This document shows positions 8,310 to 17,327 of a stretch of 64,000 nucleotides of DNA, piece after piece. Under the pieces are notes generated by a model. That model worked only from the letters and a program-made list of their open reading frames with translations, was not told the origin of the DNA and did no database searches. A program made the translations under genes and the position numbers. Position 1 is the stretch's first letter; the number at the start of each line of letters is the position of its first letter. Source of the stretch: Taibaiella sp. (GTDB lineage Bacteria; Bacteroidota; Bacteroidia; Chitinophagales; Chitinophagaceae); assembly GCA_019638495.1 (NCBI GenBank), contig JAHBTQ010000001.1:372001-436000 (forward strand), read 5' to 3'.

Positions 8310-9128
8310 CTACTTGCCCAGTGGCACCGCCTTTACAGCAACTTTAAAGTATTTGTTGGGATACTGAAACCTACGTGTCATCGTGGTATCAAACTTACCG
8401 CGGATAAACACGGCACACATAGTGTTCGATACATGATACAGGTTATTGTGATACTCTTTTGGTGTGCCCTCCAGTATGGCCGAAAGCACCTCGTGGCGCA
8501 CATGCTCCGGGTCAAACGCATAGTCGTGCCAAACGATGATAGAGTTTTCATCCTTCAGTAGCTTGAACACATTCTTCGTGTCTATCACCACACTGTCGTG
8601 CTCATGATCACCATCTACGAATATCAGGTCAAACTTTTTGTTGAGCTGCGAATAGTCAAACGTCAGCGAGTTGTGCAGGTAAGCCTTGATGTTCTTTACT
8701 CCATCCGAAAACACTCCCTGGATCTTGATGGCGTCTTCAGAGAAACCCATATCTTTCATCTCCTGCCCAGATAGCGTCAGGCTCGTACAGTCATTGGTCA
8801 TTTCAGACATGGCTACTATACTTTCACCCCTGTAGCTGCCTATCTCAAAATAGGCACAGTTATTAAATCTCCTTGACAGGCTGCGCAGCAGCATTATGTC
8901 GGTTATCAGCGATGTATCCGGCATAAAGCTGTACACAGGTAGCGCATCGTCAAGGCCCGGCACCAGGTCCAGCAGGTCTATCGTTGGCAATTGCGTTCTG
9001 CCAAATTTGTTCTTTAGCCGCTGCTCATAGTTAGGCTGGCGCTCTCTTCTCATCAGTTCAGAGTAGCCTGCAGTAATTACTTCTTTTGGGCGGGAGAGCA
9101 GCGTGGTTAGTACCTTTAGTTTAGACAT
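8310..9128 (-). CDS. Class I SAM-dependent methyltransferase
   Basis: A 272-residue protein with a Rossmann-type methyltransferase core. Motif I is EIGSYRGES, and the later strands include FDLIFVDGDHEHDSV and IIVWHDYAF. That DGDHxHD pattern is typical of the Methyltransf_24/CmcI-like group that acts on sugars and secondary metabolites. The ATG at 9128 is preferred because the protein then begins MSKLKVLTTLL and a good -7 box lies upstream; a longer start would add 42 residues read from AT-rich leader. The substrate is unknown. The gene converges on the cytochrome/propeller gene with a gap of 3 bases. Confidence 0.8.
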   Translation of the reverse strand: MSKLKVLTTLLSRPKEVITAGYSELMRRERQPNYEQRLKNKFGRTQLPTIDLLDLVPGLDDALPVYSFMPDTSLITDIMLLRSLSRRFNNCAYFEIGSYRGESIVAMSEMTNDCTSLTLSGQEMKDMGFSEDAIKIQGVFSDGVKNIKAYLHNSLTFDYSQLNKKFDLIFVDGDHEHDSVVIDTKNVFKLLKDENSIIVWHDYAFDPEHVRHEVLSAILEGTPKEYHNNLYHVSNTMCAVFIRGKFDTTMTRRFQYPNKYFKVAVKAVPLGK

Positions 9129-9163
9129 TCCTGGTTGGTTGGTGATATTCAATTTTTGGTGCG

Positions 9164-9171
9164 CAAATATA
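9164..9171 (-). promoter_or_regulatory. -7 element (TATATTTG) for the methyltransferase
   Basis: A full TAnnTTTG match on the minus strand, 35 bases before the chosen ATG at 9128. It supports the shorter start, because the longer frame would begin upstream of this promoter. Confidence 0.4.
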
Positions 9172-9545
9172 ACCATTTTAATCAGCGTTTTCAGTGTGCA
9201 TAGTGCGCCGGAAGGCAAGATCGGCCACTTCAATATGGGCAATATTTTACCCACACATTCCCCTATTTGGGCAATTTATTCTACACTTTAGCATCCTACA
9301 ATAATGAACCTTTATGCATTTTTTTGGCACATATGGGCATCTCATTGAAAATTTGCATTCTATAAAATTTCTTAACTATAACGTTTTGTGATTTAATTAT
9401 CAATTACTTAAGTGCATTTATCACTAATTTGCAGCAAAAACAACCTATAATCTGTTGTAATTTTCAAACTATCAGGTCATTATGGCTTGATTGTTGTTTC
9501 TCAACAGTTAATAGTCGTGTAAACGGTTAATAAAATGTACATTAT
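9172..9545. other. AT-rich intergenic leader upstream of the HU gene
   Basis: About 370 bases of AT-rich DNA between divergent genes, with no convincing ORF. It presumably holds the HU promoter and leader, but I find no full TAnnTTTG match close to the HU start; the nearest is a 7-base TAATTTG lacking one base. Confidence 0.4.
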
Positions 9546-9866
9546 ATGAGAAAAGCAGACATCGTTAGCAGCATTGCAGATAAGACAGGAATTCCGAAAG
9601 TGGATATCCTCGTGGCTCTGGAGGCTTTTTTTAAGGAAGTAAAAACTTCTCTTGTGGAAGGTGAGCCAGTTTACGTTCGCGGTTTCGGGAGTTTCATCCT
9701 GAAGAAGCGCGCAGCCAAGGTGGGCCGTAACATTAAGAAGAATGTTGCCGTGGAGATTCCTGAGCATTTTATCCCGGCTTTCAAACCGGCTAAGGAATTT
9801 GTGCAGGCTGTAAAAGAGTCTAAGCACGAGCTCGTAGAGCACAAGGCAGTAGAAGTTGACGATTAA
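9546..9866 (+). CDS. HU/IHF family DNA-binding protein
   Basis: A 106-residue nucleoid protein. It starts MRKADIVSSIADKTG like HU/IHF chains and carries the beta-arm signature VRGFGSFILKKRAAKVGRN. It ends with a Glu/Lys-rich extension of about 15 residues beyond the normal 90-residue HU fold. It should dimerise and bend DNA in the nucleoid. It is the first gene of a housekeeping block also holding a TPR protein, a mini ribosomal protein and RNase G. Confidence 0.92.
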   Translation: MRKADIVSSIADKTGIPKVDILVALEAFFKEVKTSLVEGEPVYVRGFGSFILKKRAAKVGRNIKKNVAVEIPEHFIPAFKPAKEFVQAVKESKHELVEHKAVEVDD

Positions 9867-9893
9867 GCGACAACCGGTTAAAACACGCTTCCT

Positions 9894-9901
9894 TACCTTT
9901 G
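9894..9901 (+). promoter_or_regulatory. -7 element (TACCTTTG) for the TPR gene
   Basis: A full TAnnTTTG match 20 bases before the TTG start at 9922, so the TPR gene probably has its own promoter downstream of HU. Confidence 0.45.
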
Positions 9902-9921
9902 CCCTCTAAATCAGGTAACAC

Positions 9922-10785
9922 TTGCGTCCGGTTCATTATATTTCCATTGCAGTAGCAATAGCATTGATAGCTCTTTTATACTGGGGAGGCAATACGGTGC
10001 CACCAAAAGACAAACAGGTTGCAGAAATGCAGCGTCCGTCTTCGGGAGGTGCGGTATCCCAGGCCCCTAACACCATGAGGGTAGCCACTTTCAATGAGAT
10101 CCTGGCGTCTGCCAGGAAGCAGCTTTCTGCCACAGCCGCCGACACGGTTGCGACCATTGAAAAAGAAATTTCAGCCATGCGCGATAGCTCGCGCATGGCT
10201 GTTTCTTTTTATAGCCTTTCCGGCGTCTGGGAGCGTGCACATTTGCTGCCCGTAGCCGCTTATTATCGGGCAGCCGCAGCCAAATTGGAAAATTCACAAA
10301 AAAACCTCACCTTTGCAGGCCAATTATTTTTGGAGCTGCTGGAGCAGGAGGAAAACAGGGCTGTGCAGATGTGGGAAGCTACCGAAGCCATCGCATGCGC
10401 ACAGCAGGTGCTGAAAGCAGAGCCGGATAATGAAGAAGCAAAGCTGGTAATGGCTTCAGCCTATATCCAGGGTACATCAGAGCCCATGACGGGTGTGCAG
10501 ATGGCACTGGGAATAGCAAGGGAAAAACCGGACAACGTCCCTGCCAATATGCTCCTGGGCAGGATGTCGATACAGTCAGGACAGTTTGATAAAGCTGTGA
10601 AGCGTTTTGAGACCGTGCTGGCAAAGGAGCCTGAGAACAAAGAAGCACTTTACTTCCTTGCCCAGGCTTACGAAGGAACAGGAAATAAGACGAAGGCGAT
10701 AGAGCTGCTGCAGAAATGCAAAATGGTGGTGAACAACCCCGACTTCAGCAGGGAGATCGACGAGCATATAAAAACATTAAAGTAA
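9922..10785 (+). CDS. Membrane-anchored tetratricopeptide repeat protein
   Basis: A 287-residue protein read from a TTG start. The N-terminus holds one hydrophobic segment (HYISIAVAIALIALLYWGG) that anchors it in the inner membrane, followed by a polar linker. From about residue 100 to the end are TPR-like helix pairs; the clearest are EAKLVMASAYIQG, VPANMLLGRMSIQSGQFDKAVKRFE and KEALYFLAQAYEGTGNKTKAIELL. TPRs mediate protein contacts; no partner can be read from the sequence. No in-frame ATG lies before the hydrophobic segment, which supports the TTG start. It sits 20 bases before the mini ribosomal-protein gene. Confidence 0.8.
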   Translation: MRPVHYISIAVAIALIALLYWGGNTVPPKDKQVAEMQRPSSGGAVSQAPNTMRVATFNEILASARKQLSATAADTVATIEKEISAMRDSSRMAVSFYSLSGVWERAHLLPVAAYYRAAAAKLENSQKNLTFAGQLFLELLEQEENRAVQMWEATEAIACAQQVLKAEPDNEEAKLVMASAYIQGTSEPMTGVQMALGIAREKPDNVPANMLLGRMSIQSGQFDKAVKRFETVLAKEPENKEALYFLAQAYEGTGNKTKAIELLQKCKMVVNNPDFSREIDEHIKTLK

Positions 10786-10805
10786 CTTTTTAAAACACTC
10801 ATATT

Positions 10806-10898
10806 ATGCCTTGCGGTAAGAAGAGGAAAAGACATAAGATTGCTACGCACAAACGCAAAAAGCGCTTGAGGAAGAACCGTCATAAGAAAAACAAGTAG
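10806..10898 (+). CDS. 30-residue basic protein of the AURKAIP1/COX24 (mS38/bS22-like) family
   Basis: A very short gene of 30 codons plus stop. The product opens MPCGKKRKRHKIATHKRKK and ends KNRHKKNK; more than half its residues are Lys, Arg or His. This matches the short Bacteroidota proteins assigned to the COX24/AURKAIP1 domain, related to mitochondrial mS38 and the mycobacterial small-subunit protein bS22, which lie against 16S rRNA near the decoding region. The ribosomal role is inferred from the family. The position between a TPR gene and RNase G fits an RNA/ribosome-associated block. It is easily missed by length-filtered gene callers. Confidence 0.8.
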   Translation: MPCGKKRKRHKIATHKRKKRLRKNRHKKNK

Positions 10899-10949
10899 GT
10901 TTTAATTTCACCTGCTTCTCCCAACGAACGACTGCCGTTTTTTGAGCTT

Positions 10950-11048
10950 TGCACATCACCTGTGTGGTTTATACACACGCGTGATGTGCAGGTTCCTATT
11001 TAGCCTTGTGGCTTCGCCGGTATGAACGGCGCGCTTTGACGCCGAAGC
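10950..11048 (+). ncRNA. Structured 5' leader upstream of RNase G
   Basis: Two strong hairpins lie in the 168 bases before the RNase G start. The first has 17-base arms (10950-10966 and 10974-10990) with only two mismatched positions and a 7-base loop. The second closes GCTTCG (11011-11016) with CGAAGC (11043-11048) and contains inner CCG/CGG and GGCG/CGCC pairings. Neither is followed by a T-run, so they are not simple terminators. A leader role in controlling or binding RNase G, like the autoregulatory rne leader of E. coli, is an inference. Confidence 0.45.
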
Positions 11049-11066
11049 AGACCATGGTGCGTACCA

Positions 11067-12626
11067 ATGAACAAAGAACTGATAATCAATGCATCTGCTG
11101 AAGGTGTAGAGATAGCCCTGCTTGAAAATAAGCGGCTTGTAGAGCTGCATTTCGAGCGCGGCCAGGGGCAATTTGCTGTAGGTGATATTTACCTCGGCAA
11201 GATAAAGAAGCTCATGCCCGGTCTCAACGCCGTTTTCGTAGACGTAGGTTACGAAAAAGATGCCTTCCTCCACTATACCGACCTCAGCCCCTACCTGCGC
11301 TCGCTGCTCAAGTTCACAAAAGCTTGTGTAGAAGGAAACGCTACCTGGGGCGACGACTTCAGCCGTTTTAAGAACGAGCAGGAGATAATGAAGTCGGGCA
11401 AGATCACTGAAGTATTTAATGGCAAGCCCGAAGTGCTGGTACAGGTCCTCAAAGAGCCTATATCATCCAAGGGTCCGCGTCTTAGCTGCGAGATATCACT
11501 GCCCGGCCGCTTTGTGGTCATGACCCCGTTCAACGATACGGTGGCAATCTCCCGGAAGATCCATTCTGCCGAGGAGCGCAAGCGCCTGCAGCGCATAGTA
11601 GAAAGCGTTAAGTCAAAGAACTTCGGCGTCATAGTGCGCACGGCCGCAGAAGGCAAGAACACTGCCGAGCTGCATACCGACCTCATGGAGCTGGAGAAGA
11701 TGTGGAAGAACATCCAGAAAGACCTGAAAGGAGCCAAGGCGCCACAGATGATCATGAGCGAGCAGGACAAGACAACATCTATCCTACGCGATCTGCTCAA
11801 TGACAGCTTCCAGCGCGTAGTGGCCAATGATAAGACACTCATGAATGTAGCCAAAGACTACATCTCAAAAGTATCGCCCGGCCAGGAAAGCATCGTGAGC
11901 CTGCACAACAACCAGCAGTCCATCTTCGAAACATACGGAGTAGCAAAGCAGGTAAAGGCCGCCTTTGGCAAAACCGTGAACCTGCACAGCGGCGCCTACC
12001 TCATCATAGAGCATACCGAGGCCCTGCACGTTATAGACGTAAACAGTGGCACACGCAGCCCGGAGGCCGGCCAGGAAGCCAATGCACTTGCCACCAACCT
12101 CGAGGCAGCACAGGAGATAGCACGTCAGCTGCGTCTGCGCGATCTCGGCGGCATCATCATCATAGACTTCATAGACATGAAGCTGGCGGACAACCGCAAG
12201 CAGGTGCTCGATGCTATGGAAGACCTGATGGCCACCGACCGTGCCCGCCACACCGTGTTGCCTATCTCAAAGTTTGGCCTCATGCAGATAACGCGTCAGC
12301 GCCTGCGCCCTGAGATCAACATCAGCACTGCCGAGGAATGCCCTACTTGCCGCGGCACCGGCAAGATAGGCCCAAGCATACTCCTCGCAGACGATATAGA
12401 AAAAGACCTGAAGTACGTAGTGAGCCAGGGCATACGCAAGCTGAAGCTCTCCGTGCACCCCATAGTAGAGGCATACCTCACCAAGGGCAACATACTAAAG
12501 CCATCCCTCGCCAAGAAGTGGGAAAAAGCAATGCAGATAAAACTCAAAGTAATAGCCGACAACAACTCCCCCCTCACAGAATATAACTTCTACGATGCCG
12601 CAACGGATGATCTGATAAAGCTGTAA
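11067..12626 (+). CDS. rng: Ribonuclease E/G family protein
   Basis: A 519-residue endoribonuclease of the RNase E/G catalytic type. The S1 RNA-binding domain lies near the N-terminus (GDIYLGKIKKLMPGLNAVFVD ... DAFLHYTDL). The catalytic DNase-I-like region holds IDVNSGTR and IDFIDMK, whose Asp residues bind Mg2+. The Zn-link CPTCRGTGK holds the dimer together. The length is that of RNase G; the long C-terminal degradosome scaffold of enterobacterial RNase E is missing. It should cut single-stranded AU-rich RNA in rRNA maturation and mRNA decay. It follows the mini ribosomal gene behind a structured leader and ends in a clear terminator. Confidence 0.93.
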   Translation: MNKELIINASAEGVEIALLENKRLVELHFERGQGQFAVGDIYLGKIKKLMPGLNAVFVDVGYEKDAFLHYTDLSPYLRSLLKFTKACVEGNATWGDDFSRFKNEQEIMKSGKITEVFNGKPEVLVQVLKEPISSKGPRLSCEISLPGRFVVMTPFNDTVAISRKIHSAEERKRLQRIVESVKSKNFGVIVRTAAEGKNTAELHTDLMELEKMWKNIQKDLKGAKAPQMIMSEQDKTTSILRDLLNDSFQRVVANDKTLMNVAKDYISKVSPGQESIVSLHNNQQSIFETYGVAKQVKAAFGKTVNLHSGAYLIIEHTEALHVIDVNSGTRSPEAGQEANALATNLEAAQEIARQLRLRDLGGIIIIDFIDMKLADNRKQVLDAMEDLMATDRARHTVLPISKFGLMQITRQRLRPEINISTAEECPTCRGTGKIGPSILLADDIEKDLKYVVSQGIRKLKLSVHPIVEAYLTKGNILKPSLAKKWEKAMQIKLKVIADNNSPLTEYNFYDAATDDLIKL

Positions 12627-12650
12627 GCTACTTAATTAAGACATTTAGCA

Positions 12651-12680
12651 AAGCCGCCTGTTTGGGCGGCTTTTTGTTTT
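12651..12680 (+). terminator. Intrinsic terminator of RNase G
   Basis: An 8-bp stem (AAGCCGCC / GGCGGCTT) with a 6-base loop, followed by TTTGTTTTTG, 24 bases past the stop codon. Confidence 0.85.
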
Positions 12681-12711
12681 TGTCTACTGCCTCCCGCACG
12701 CTCGATAGAAC

Positions 12712-12899
12712 CCGTCATTTCGAACAAACCCGCTGGCGAACGCCGCGGGCGCAGTGAGAAATCTCCTGAGAATTTGCAATGAGCCAAATCAGGGAGCCGG
12801 AGTAAGCACACAGCGCTTTCCGCAGAATAATGAGTGAGCTGTACTCCCGTTTGGCGTAGTCTCCGACTACGTCATCGCGGCATCCAATCTCCTGATTGG
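12712..12899. repeat. REP-like palindromic intergenic sequence
   Basis: This gene-free stretch begins with a segment (GTCATTTCGAAC ... GCAGTGAGAAATCTCCTGAG) of a kind I recall as dispersed between genes in many Bacteroidota. It ends with two compact hairpins: CGTAGTC-TCC-GACTACG at 12855-12871 and CCAATC-TCCT-GATTGG at 12884-12899. Two short hairpins 12 bases apart resemble REP/BIME units. No tyrosine transposase of the REP type is in the window. Copy number elsewhere is not checked. Confidence 0.5.
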
Positions 12900-13022
12900 C
12901 GAAAATGGCCATCCACCAAAAGATATTCACAATTTCCCTCCCTCTGCGCGAAACCCCAAAACACGGTTCTACCTTTGTGCCGCCGGAGGTCATTTTCGGT
13001 ATCACTCTAAAACCTATCAATC

Positions 13023-13619
13023 ATGAGCACGCATCAAAACGGCGGCGAAAAGCAAAACCAGGCCCGCAACCTTTATTTCCAAACCAAACTCACCCAGGCA
13101 CAGATAGCAGAGCTGCTGGGCATTTCGCAGAAAACGGTATCAACTTATGTCAATGAGCACAAGTGGAATCTGCTGAAGCAGCGCGCAGAGCAGGCACCCG
13201 CGTTGATGCTGGAGCAAATGAATAGCGAGTTGCAGGAGCTTAACGAAGCCATTGCCGCCCGTCCGCTAGGCCAGCGCTTCCCCACTAAGGAAGAGGCAGA
13301 GATCCGCCGCAAGACCTTGTATTCCATCAATCTTATCAATAGCCGCCAGTCAGCCGGTTATTATTCGCAGGTGTTTATGAATTTCATTAGCTGGGTCTAC
13401 AAGCAAAACGTAAAAGACGCCCAAACCCTTACCCGTTATGCCGATAAATTCCTGAAAGGCCAGATGAACACTGATGAGTCTCCCCGCTATGGCAACTATG
13501 CACTGCCCTCCACCCCCGCCATGCCCATTCCACCCGAGGCAGGCAACACACCCGACTCCCAAACCCCAAATCAAAACAACAACAATTCAGAACCCACCGA
13601 CCTCAACCAGGCCGCCTAA
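13023..13619 (+). CDS. Orphan HTH protein resembling a phage terminase small subunit
   Basis: A 198-residue protein. Residues about 10-50 form a homeodomain-like HTH (ARNLYFQT KLTQAQIAELLGIS QKTVSTYV) like the N-terminus of gpP/terminase small subunits. A helical region follows (about 55-145), then a Pro/Asn-rich disordered tail (about 155-198). No terminase large subunit, portal or other phage gene lies near. It is flanked on both sides by palindromic and AT-rich repeats. It may be a domesticated DNA-binding protein acting on those repeats, but that link rests only on position. Confidence 0.6.
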   Translation: MSTHQNGGEKQNQARNLYFQTKLTQAQIAELLGISQKTVSTYVNEHKWNLLKQRAEQAPALMLEQMNSELQELNEAIAARPLGQRFPTKEEAEIRRKTLYSINLINSRQSAGYYSQVFMNFISWVYKQNVKDAQTLTRYADKFLKGQMNTDESPRYGNYALPSTPAMPIPPEAGNTPDSQTPNQNNNNSEPTDLNQAA

Positions 13620-13640
13620 AAGCATAATCCTAAACACGGT

Positions 13641-13720
13641 TTTGGAATTTGAATTTGGAATTTGGAATTTGGAATTTGGTATTTGGTATTTGGGTTTTGG
13701 AATTTGGAATTTGGAATTTA
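13641..13720. repeat. Tandem heptamer repeat (TTTGGAA)
   Basis: About 80 bases made of imperfect copies of TTTGGAA, with TTTGGTA and TTTGGGT variants, directly after the HTH gene. Related AT-rich GGAATT-type tracts occur at 30971 and 56719. There are no unique spacers, so it is not a CRISPR array. Confidence 0.8.
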
Positions 13721-13738
13721 TACCCAATTATACCAAAA

Positions 13739-13840
13739 TATACCCTAATATACATGGCAACAAAATGGCATAATCAATCCGGCAGCGGTTTTCAGCCAAC
13801 AGCGATTTGCGAAAAATCGAAAAATTGAATTTAGGGTATA
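13739..13840. repeat. 10-bp inverted repeat pair enclosing 82 bp
   Basis: TATACCCTAA at 13739-13748 is matched by its exact reverse complement TTAGGGTATA at 13831-13840. Further TATACC-like words surround both arms. The pair could be the ends of a miniature element or part of a larger RNA fold with the hairpin at 13854; no target-site duplication was identified. Confidence 0.45.
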
Positions 13841-13853
13841 ATATACCGTAGCG

Positions 13854-13886
13854 AAGTGTGCCACACCTCCCGTGTGTGGCACACTT
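13854..13886. repeat. Perfect 13-bp hairpin between convergent genes
   Basis: AAGTGTGCCACAC and its exact complement GTGTGGCACACTT flank a 7-base loop. No T-run follows on either strand, so it is unlike an ordinary terminator. A second short hairpin, GTTGGTG/CACCAAC, lies about 32 bases further on. The remaining sequence to 14010 shows no ORF. Confidence 0.6.
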
Positions 13887-14010
13887 GTGCGAGGGTCCGA
13901 GATATTTCCGCCTCTGTTGGTGTTCCTCACCAACCGCCACAAGCTGGCAATACAGTACGTAGCCAATTCATTAGAAAGTTGACTTACTTACCTATCAACT
14001 ATCAACACAC

Positions 14011-15525
14011 CTACTTCCTCTTTTGCTTTCTCTGTGGCTTTGCCGCCACGGCCGGCTGCGGCACTGCTTTTACAGGTTCCGGCTCGGGCTCAGGTTGGGC
14101 CTCTCCCGGCTTGTATAGTAGCAATATCACCGGCATCACAAAACCCAGGATGTATAGCGGGTCCATATAGCGCAGGGTCACCACCGTGGCAAAGATGCTA
14201 AAGGCCATGTAGCCAAAGAAGTACATGGTCCAGGTTACAAAGAGTCCCTTTACATTGCCGGGCACGCGGCGCCAGTTCTTCACCAGCCTCACGACAAACA
14301 CCAATATGGCACCTATGTTCAGCAGGTTCAGCAAAAGAGATAGGGCGGGGTACAAAGTTATTACGTCATCCTGCAGGCCAGGCACAGTTGTGTATAGTCT
14401 GCGCCGCTCCAGGCTAAACCAGCTGGCAGAGGATGTATCCAGCATCAGCCTGTCAGCATCATAGCTGCGTAGTTGTTCCGTTTCGGGGTAGAAGTAGTTC
14501 AGGGTGTTGGGGTACATGTAGTATTTCAGGAAGGCGCCTGGGTCTTGCTTTATCAGATTCACAGCATAGTCCTGGTATAGCACAGACACCTTAAACCACA
14601 TAGGAAAGTAGCTCGACTTGTAGCGCTTCACGTAATACATATTGAACCGTTTCAGCGGCGATCTCCTGCTCCACATGAACGCAGACCCTATCCCCGGTCC
14701 CTTATCTACCGAGTCATAGTGGTAGCGCACAGCCTGGTCAAGTAGCCTCATCTCACCGGTCGGAAACTTCATTGTATCGACATGTATCTTCTTATAATAG
14801 TACAGCACGTTGTTTGCCAGTTGCCATCCGGAGAAACCTGAAAACACCTTTTCGCCGGTCACATCATACACAGCCTGCTCCTGCCTGCTCTTGGCCGCCA
14901 GTATGATGCCAAACGTAAGCAGCACCCCCACTATCTTATACCCAATGCGACGGGTGAAGAACAATAAGGCCGTGACCGCTATAAACGGGTAAAAGAGTGC
15001 TGTGTACCGAACCTGGAAGGCCAGGTATAGCAAAACTATCTGAAGTGCCAGCGCCCACCACTTCTCCTGCTTCACGATCCAAAAACAGCAGGTGATCCAC
15101 ATCACAGATAGCGAGCAAAAAAGACTGTCGCTGGCGATAAGGTTTGTCTGAAAGATAAGGATGGGGTTAAACATCAGCAGCACCATCAGTATCCACTTTG
15201 CCTTCACTGGCAGCTTAAAGAGATAGTCTACACTAAACAGGCAGAAGAGGCCACTGATCATAAACAGCAGGTACTGGAATGCAGATACTGCCATTGGCGA
15301 TTCGGAGATAAAATAATGGATGTAGGCCAGAAACCGCGAATACCCCACCGGTCTGAACTGCACCACTTCCTCGGATTTTGCCCATAGTATGTAACTAAGG
15401 GAGTCCGGGAACATGTCAGGCAGCGGATATACGAGCTTCAGCGACGTGAAGCACACCACCGATATGCCTATGGCGGTGAAGAACAGCTTCCTGTTCTCCT
15501 TCAGGTATGCGAGCCTATCTTTCAT
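14011..15525 (-). CDS. Polytopic membrane glycosyltransferase-like protein (GT-C/GT39 type)
   Basis: A 504-residue inner-membrane protein with about ten hydrophobic helices and a long loop near residues 230-330. After the first helix it reads [19 protein letters not shown], placing acidic residues in the first outer loop as in GT-C enzymes that use lipid-linked sugars. The C-terminus is a soluble Pro/Glu- then Lys/Arg-rich tail. The start overlaps the end of the upstream flavoprotein gene by 11 bases, so the two are probably co-translated. The donor and acceptor are unknown; an unrelated polytopic fold is possible. Confidence 0.6.
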   Translation of the reverse strand: MKDRLAYLKENRKLFFTAIGISVVCFTSLKLVYPLPDMFPDSLSYILWAKSEEVVQFRPVGYSRFLAYIHYFISESPMAVSAFQYLLFMISGLFCLFSVDYLFKLPVKAKWILMVLLMFNPILIFQTNLIASDSLFCSLSVMWITCCFWIVKQEKWWALALQIVLLYLAFQVRYTALFYPFIAVTALLFFTRRIGYKIVGVLLTFGIILAAKSRQEQAVYDVTGEKVFSGFSGWQLANNVLYYYKKIHVDTMKFPTGEMRLLDQAVRYHYDSVDKGPGIGSAFMWSRRSPLKRFNMYYVKRYKSSYFPMWFKVSVLYQDYAVNLIKQDPGAFLKYYMYPNTLNYFYPETEQLRSYDADRLMLDTSSASWFSLERRRLYTTVPGLQDDVITLYPALSLLLNLLNIGAILVFVVRLVKNWRRVPGNVKGLFVTWTMYFFGYMAFSIFATVVTLRYMDPLYILGFVMPVILLLYKPGEAQPEPEPEPVKAVPQPAVAAKPQRKQKRK

Positions 15526-17080
15526 CCGCAGTTGACGTTTCGTGATACTCCTTTTCCATGTTTATGCTCCAGATGTTTGCCTTATCTGTTCTACCGGAAA
15601 TAATATTATCTACCGCAGTGATGGCAGTAAGCATGGAGTGGTCGGAGTTATTGTATTTGTGCATGCCGTTTCGGCCCACCAGGTACAGATTGTCAAAAGT
15701 ATCGAGGTACTTACGCAGCTCTCCAAAACGGTCGTAGGTGCCAAAGTATGCGGGGTATGCTTTATCTACGCGCAGCATCACACTATCCAGCACATCTTCG
15801 CTGTCTATCAGATCCATCTGCACCATTTCCTCTATCGCAAATTTCTTAAACTTTTCATCGGGCATGCTCCATAGCTCATCGCCTTCGTTGCAGAAATATT
15901 CCAGGCCCAGCCACACGGTGTCCGGGTCCTTTACCATATATGGGCTCCAGTTATTGAATATCTGCAATCGGCCTATTTTCACTTCCCGCTCCTGGGTATA
16001 TATCCAGTTGTCCAGCACAGTATTGCGCGGCCCTGCCGGCTCGGTAGCTACCCTCTTTATCTTCATTTTCTTTAGCAGCAGCCCCACCGTTATGAAGTCG
16101 CGATATACAAGACCACTCGCCACCTCGCTTACGGGTGCCGGCACATTGGCATCCATACCCGCCACAAGGTCCTTCATGGGCATGGAAGAGAAGAAGAAGT
16201 CACCGGCCAGCACTTCCTCCTCACCCGTAATCGTGTTGCGCACCGTCACTGATACTATCTTATTGCCCTCTGTTCCTACCGCCACCACATCTGTGTTCAT
16301 ACGCAGTTCTGCACCATTGGCCTGCACTATATCCGCAACCCGCTCCCACATCTGCCCCGGTCCAAATTTTGGGTAAAGGAAATATTCGATCAGGCTGGTC
16401 TCAGTTTTCTTCTGGCCCAGGTCCTTTTCCTTTTTACCCACCATGTTCTTTGCAGCATGCAAGATAGCCTTGGTGATGGAGAGTCCCTTTATTCGCTGAG
16501 CGCCCCACTCAGGCGAGATCTTGCTACAGGATATGCCCCAGACCTTTTCAGTATAGTCCTTAAAAAATGTATTGTATAGCTGAAAACCAAACCTATTGAT
16601 AAAGAAATCCTCTAGCGACTGTTCGTTCTTCCGGGGAAACATACGTGCCTTGGAATAGGATAGAAATATGCTGATTATGCGCACAGCCCCCAGTTTAGAA
16701 ACGGTATCTAACGATATGGAAATGGGATAGCTGAAGAACTTTTTGAGAAAGTAAATACGCGAGATGCGATTTCTTACCAGCATCACCTCGTCCGTCGTCT
16801 TGGGGTTCACCGCTGGCGCTGCCGACTTAAACGGATGCGCAACGCTTGTGTCCTCCACAGGCAGAATATTCTGCCACCACTCCATTATCCTGGTCGACTT
16901 CGAGAAAAACCTGTGCCCGCCTATGTCAATTCTATTACCCTTATAGTTTACAGTCTTCGAAATACCGCCAACCAGGTCCGATTTTTCCAGGATGATTGGC
17001 TTTATACCCGTTCGCTTTACAAGTTCGTAAGCCGCCGTTAGTCCCGCCGGGCCAGCCCCGATAATAATTGCTTGCTTCAT
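15515..17080 (-). CDS. FAD-dependent oxidoreductase of the protoporphyrinogen oxidase/UDP-galactopyranose mutase-like type
   Basis: A 521-residue flavoprotein. The N-terminus is the FAD dinucleotide-binding motif [13 protein letters not shown], followed by [14 protein letters not shown] and [10 protein letters not shown]. The C-terminus carries a second FAD contact ([18 protein letters not shown]). This class is common in polysaccharide gene clusters beside glycosyltransferases, where it is annotated only broadly. It is translationally coupled to the GT-C-like gene downstream by an 11-base overlap. The shared operon suggests modification of a sugar or lipid carrier, but the reaction cannot be read from the sequence. 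Confidence 0.8.
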   Translation of the reverse strand: MKQAIIIGAGPAGLTAAYELVKRTGIKPIILEKSDLVGGISKTVNYKGNRIDIGGHRFFSKSTRIMEWWQNILPVEDTSVAHPFKSAAPAVNPKTTDEVMLVRNRISRIYFLKKFFSYPISISLDTVSKLGAVRIISIFLSYSKARMFPRKNEQSLEDFFINRFGFQLYNTFFKDYTEKVWGISCSKISPEWGAQRIKGLSITKAILHAAKNMVGKKEKDLGQKKTETSLIEYFLYPKFGPGQMWERVADIVQANGAELRMNTDVVAVGTEGNKIVSVTVRNTITGEEEVLAGDFFFSSMPMKDLVAGMDANVPAPVSEVASGLVYRDFITVGLLLKKMKIKRVATEPAGPRNTVLDNWIYTQEREVKIGRLQIFNNWSPYMVKDPDTVWLGLEYFCNEGDELWSMPDEKFKKFAIEEMVQMDLIDSEDVLDSVMLRVDKAYPAYFGTYDRFGELRKYLDTFDNLYLVGRNGMHKYNNSDHSMLTAITAVDNIISGRTDKANIWSINMEKEYHETSTADER

Positions 17081-17327
17081 TAAATACTTCGATCACTAGG
17101 TCGGTAAAAGTATGTCATTTGCTACCTCCCACACCATGAATGACGCAGTGTTCGCTCAAAAAGTTTGTATGACCTCAAATTATTTATTTCGCATGCGACA
17201 ATTATACTATATTTCAGATTGCACGGCAAGTAGTTACTGCATGAATACTTAAAGTATCCCGGGCTTCACCCGCACATAACATACCCGCTTCTAAAAAATT
17301 GTACTTTTACCACCTCAAACGCAAGAC

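Noticed and set aside
13023..13619. Prophage remnant
   Set aside because: A single terminase-small-subunit-like HTH protein was found, with no large terminase, portal, capsid, integrase or attachment-site repeat around it.
13641..13720. Possible CRISPR array
   Set aside because: The units are 7 bases long, contiguous and without unique spacers, and no cas gene is present.
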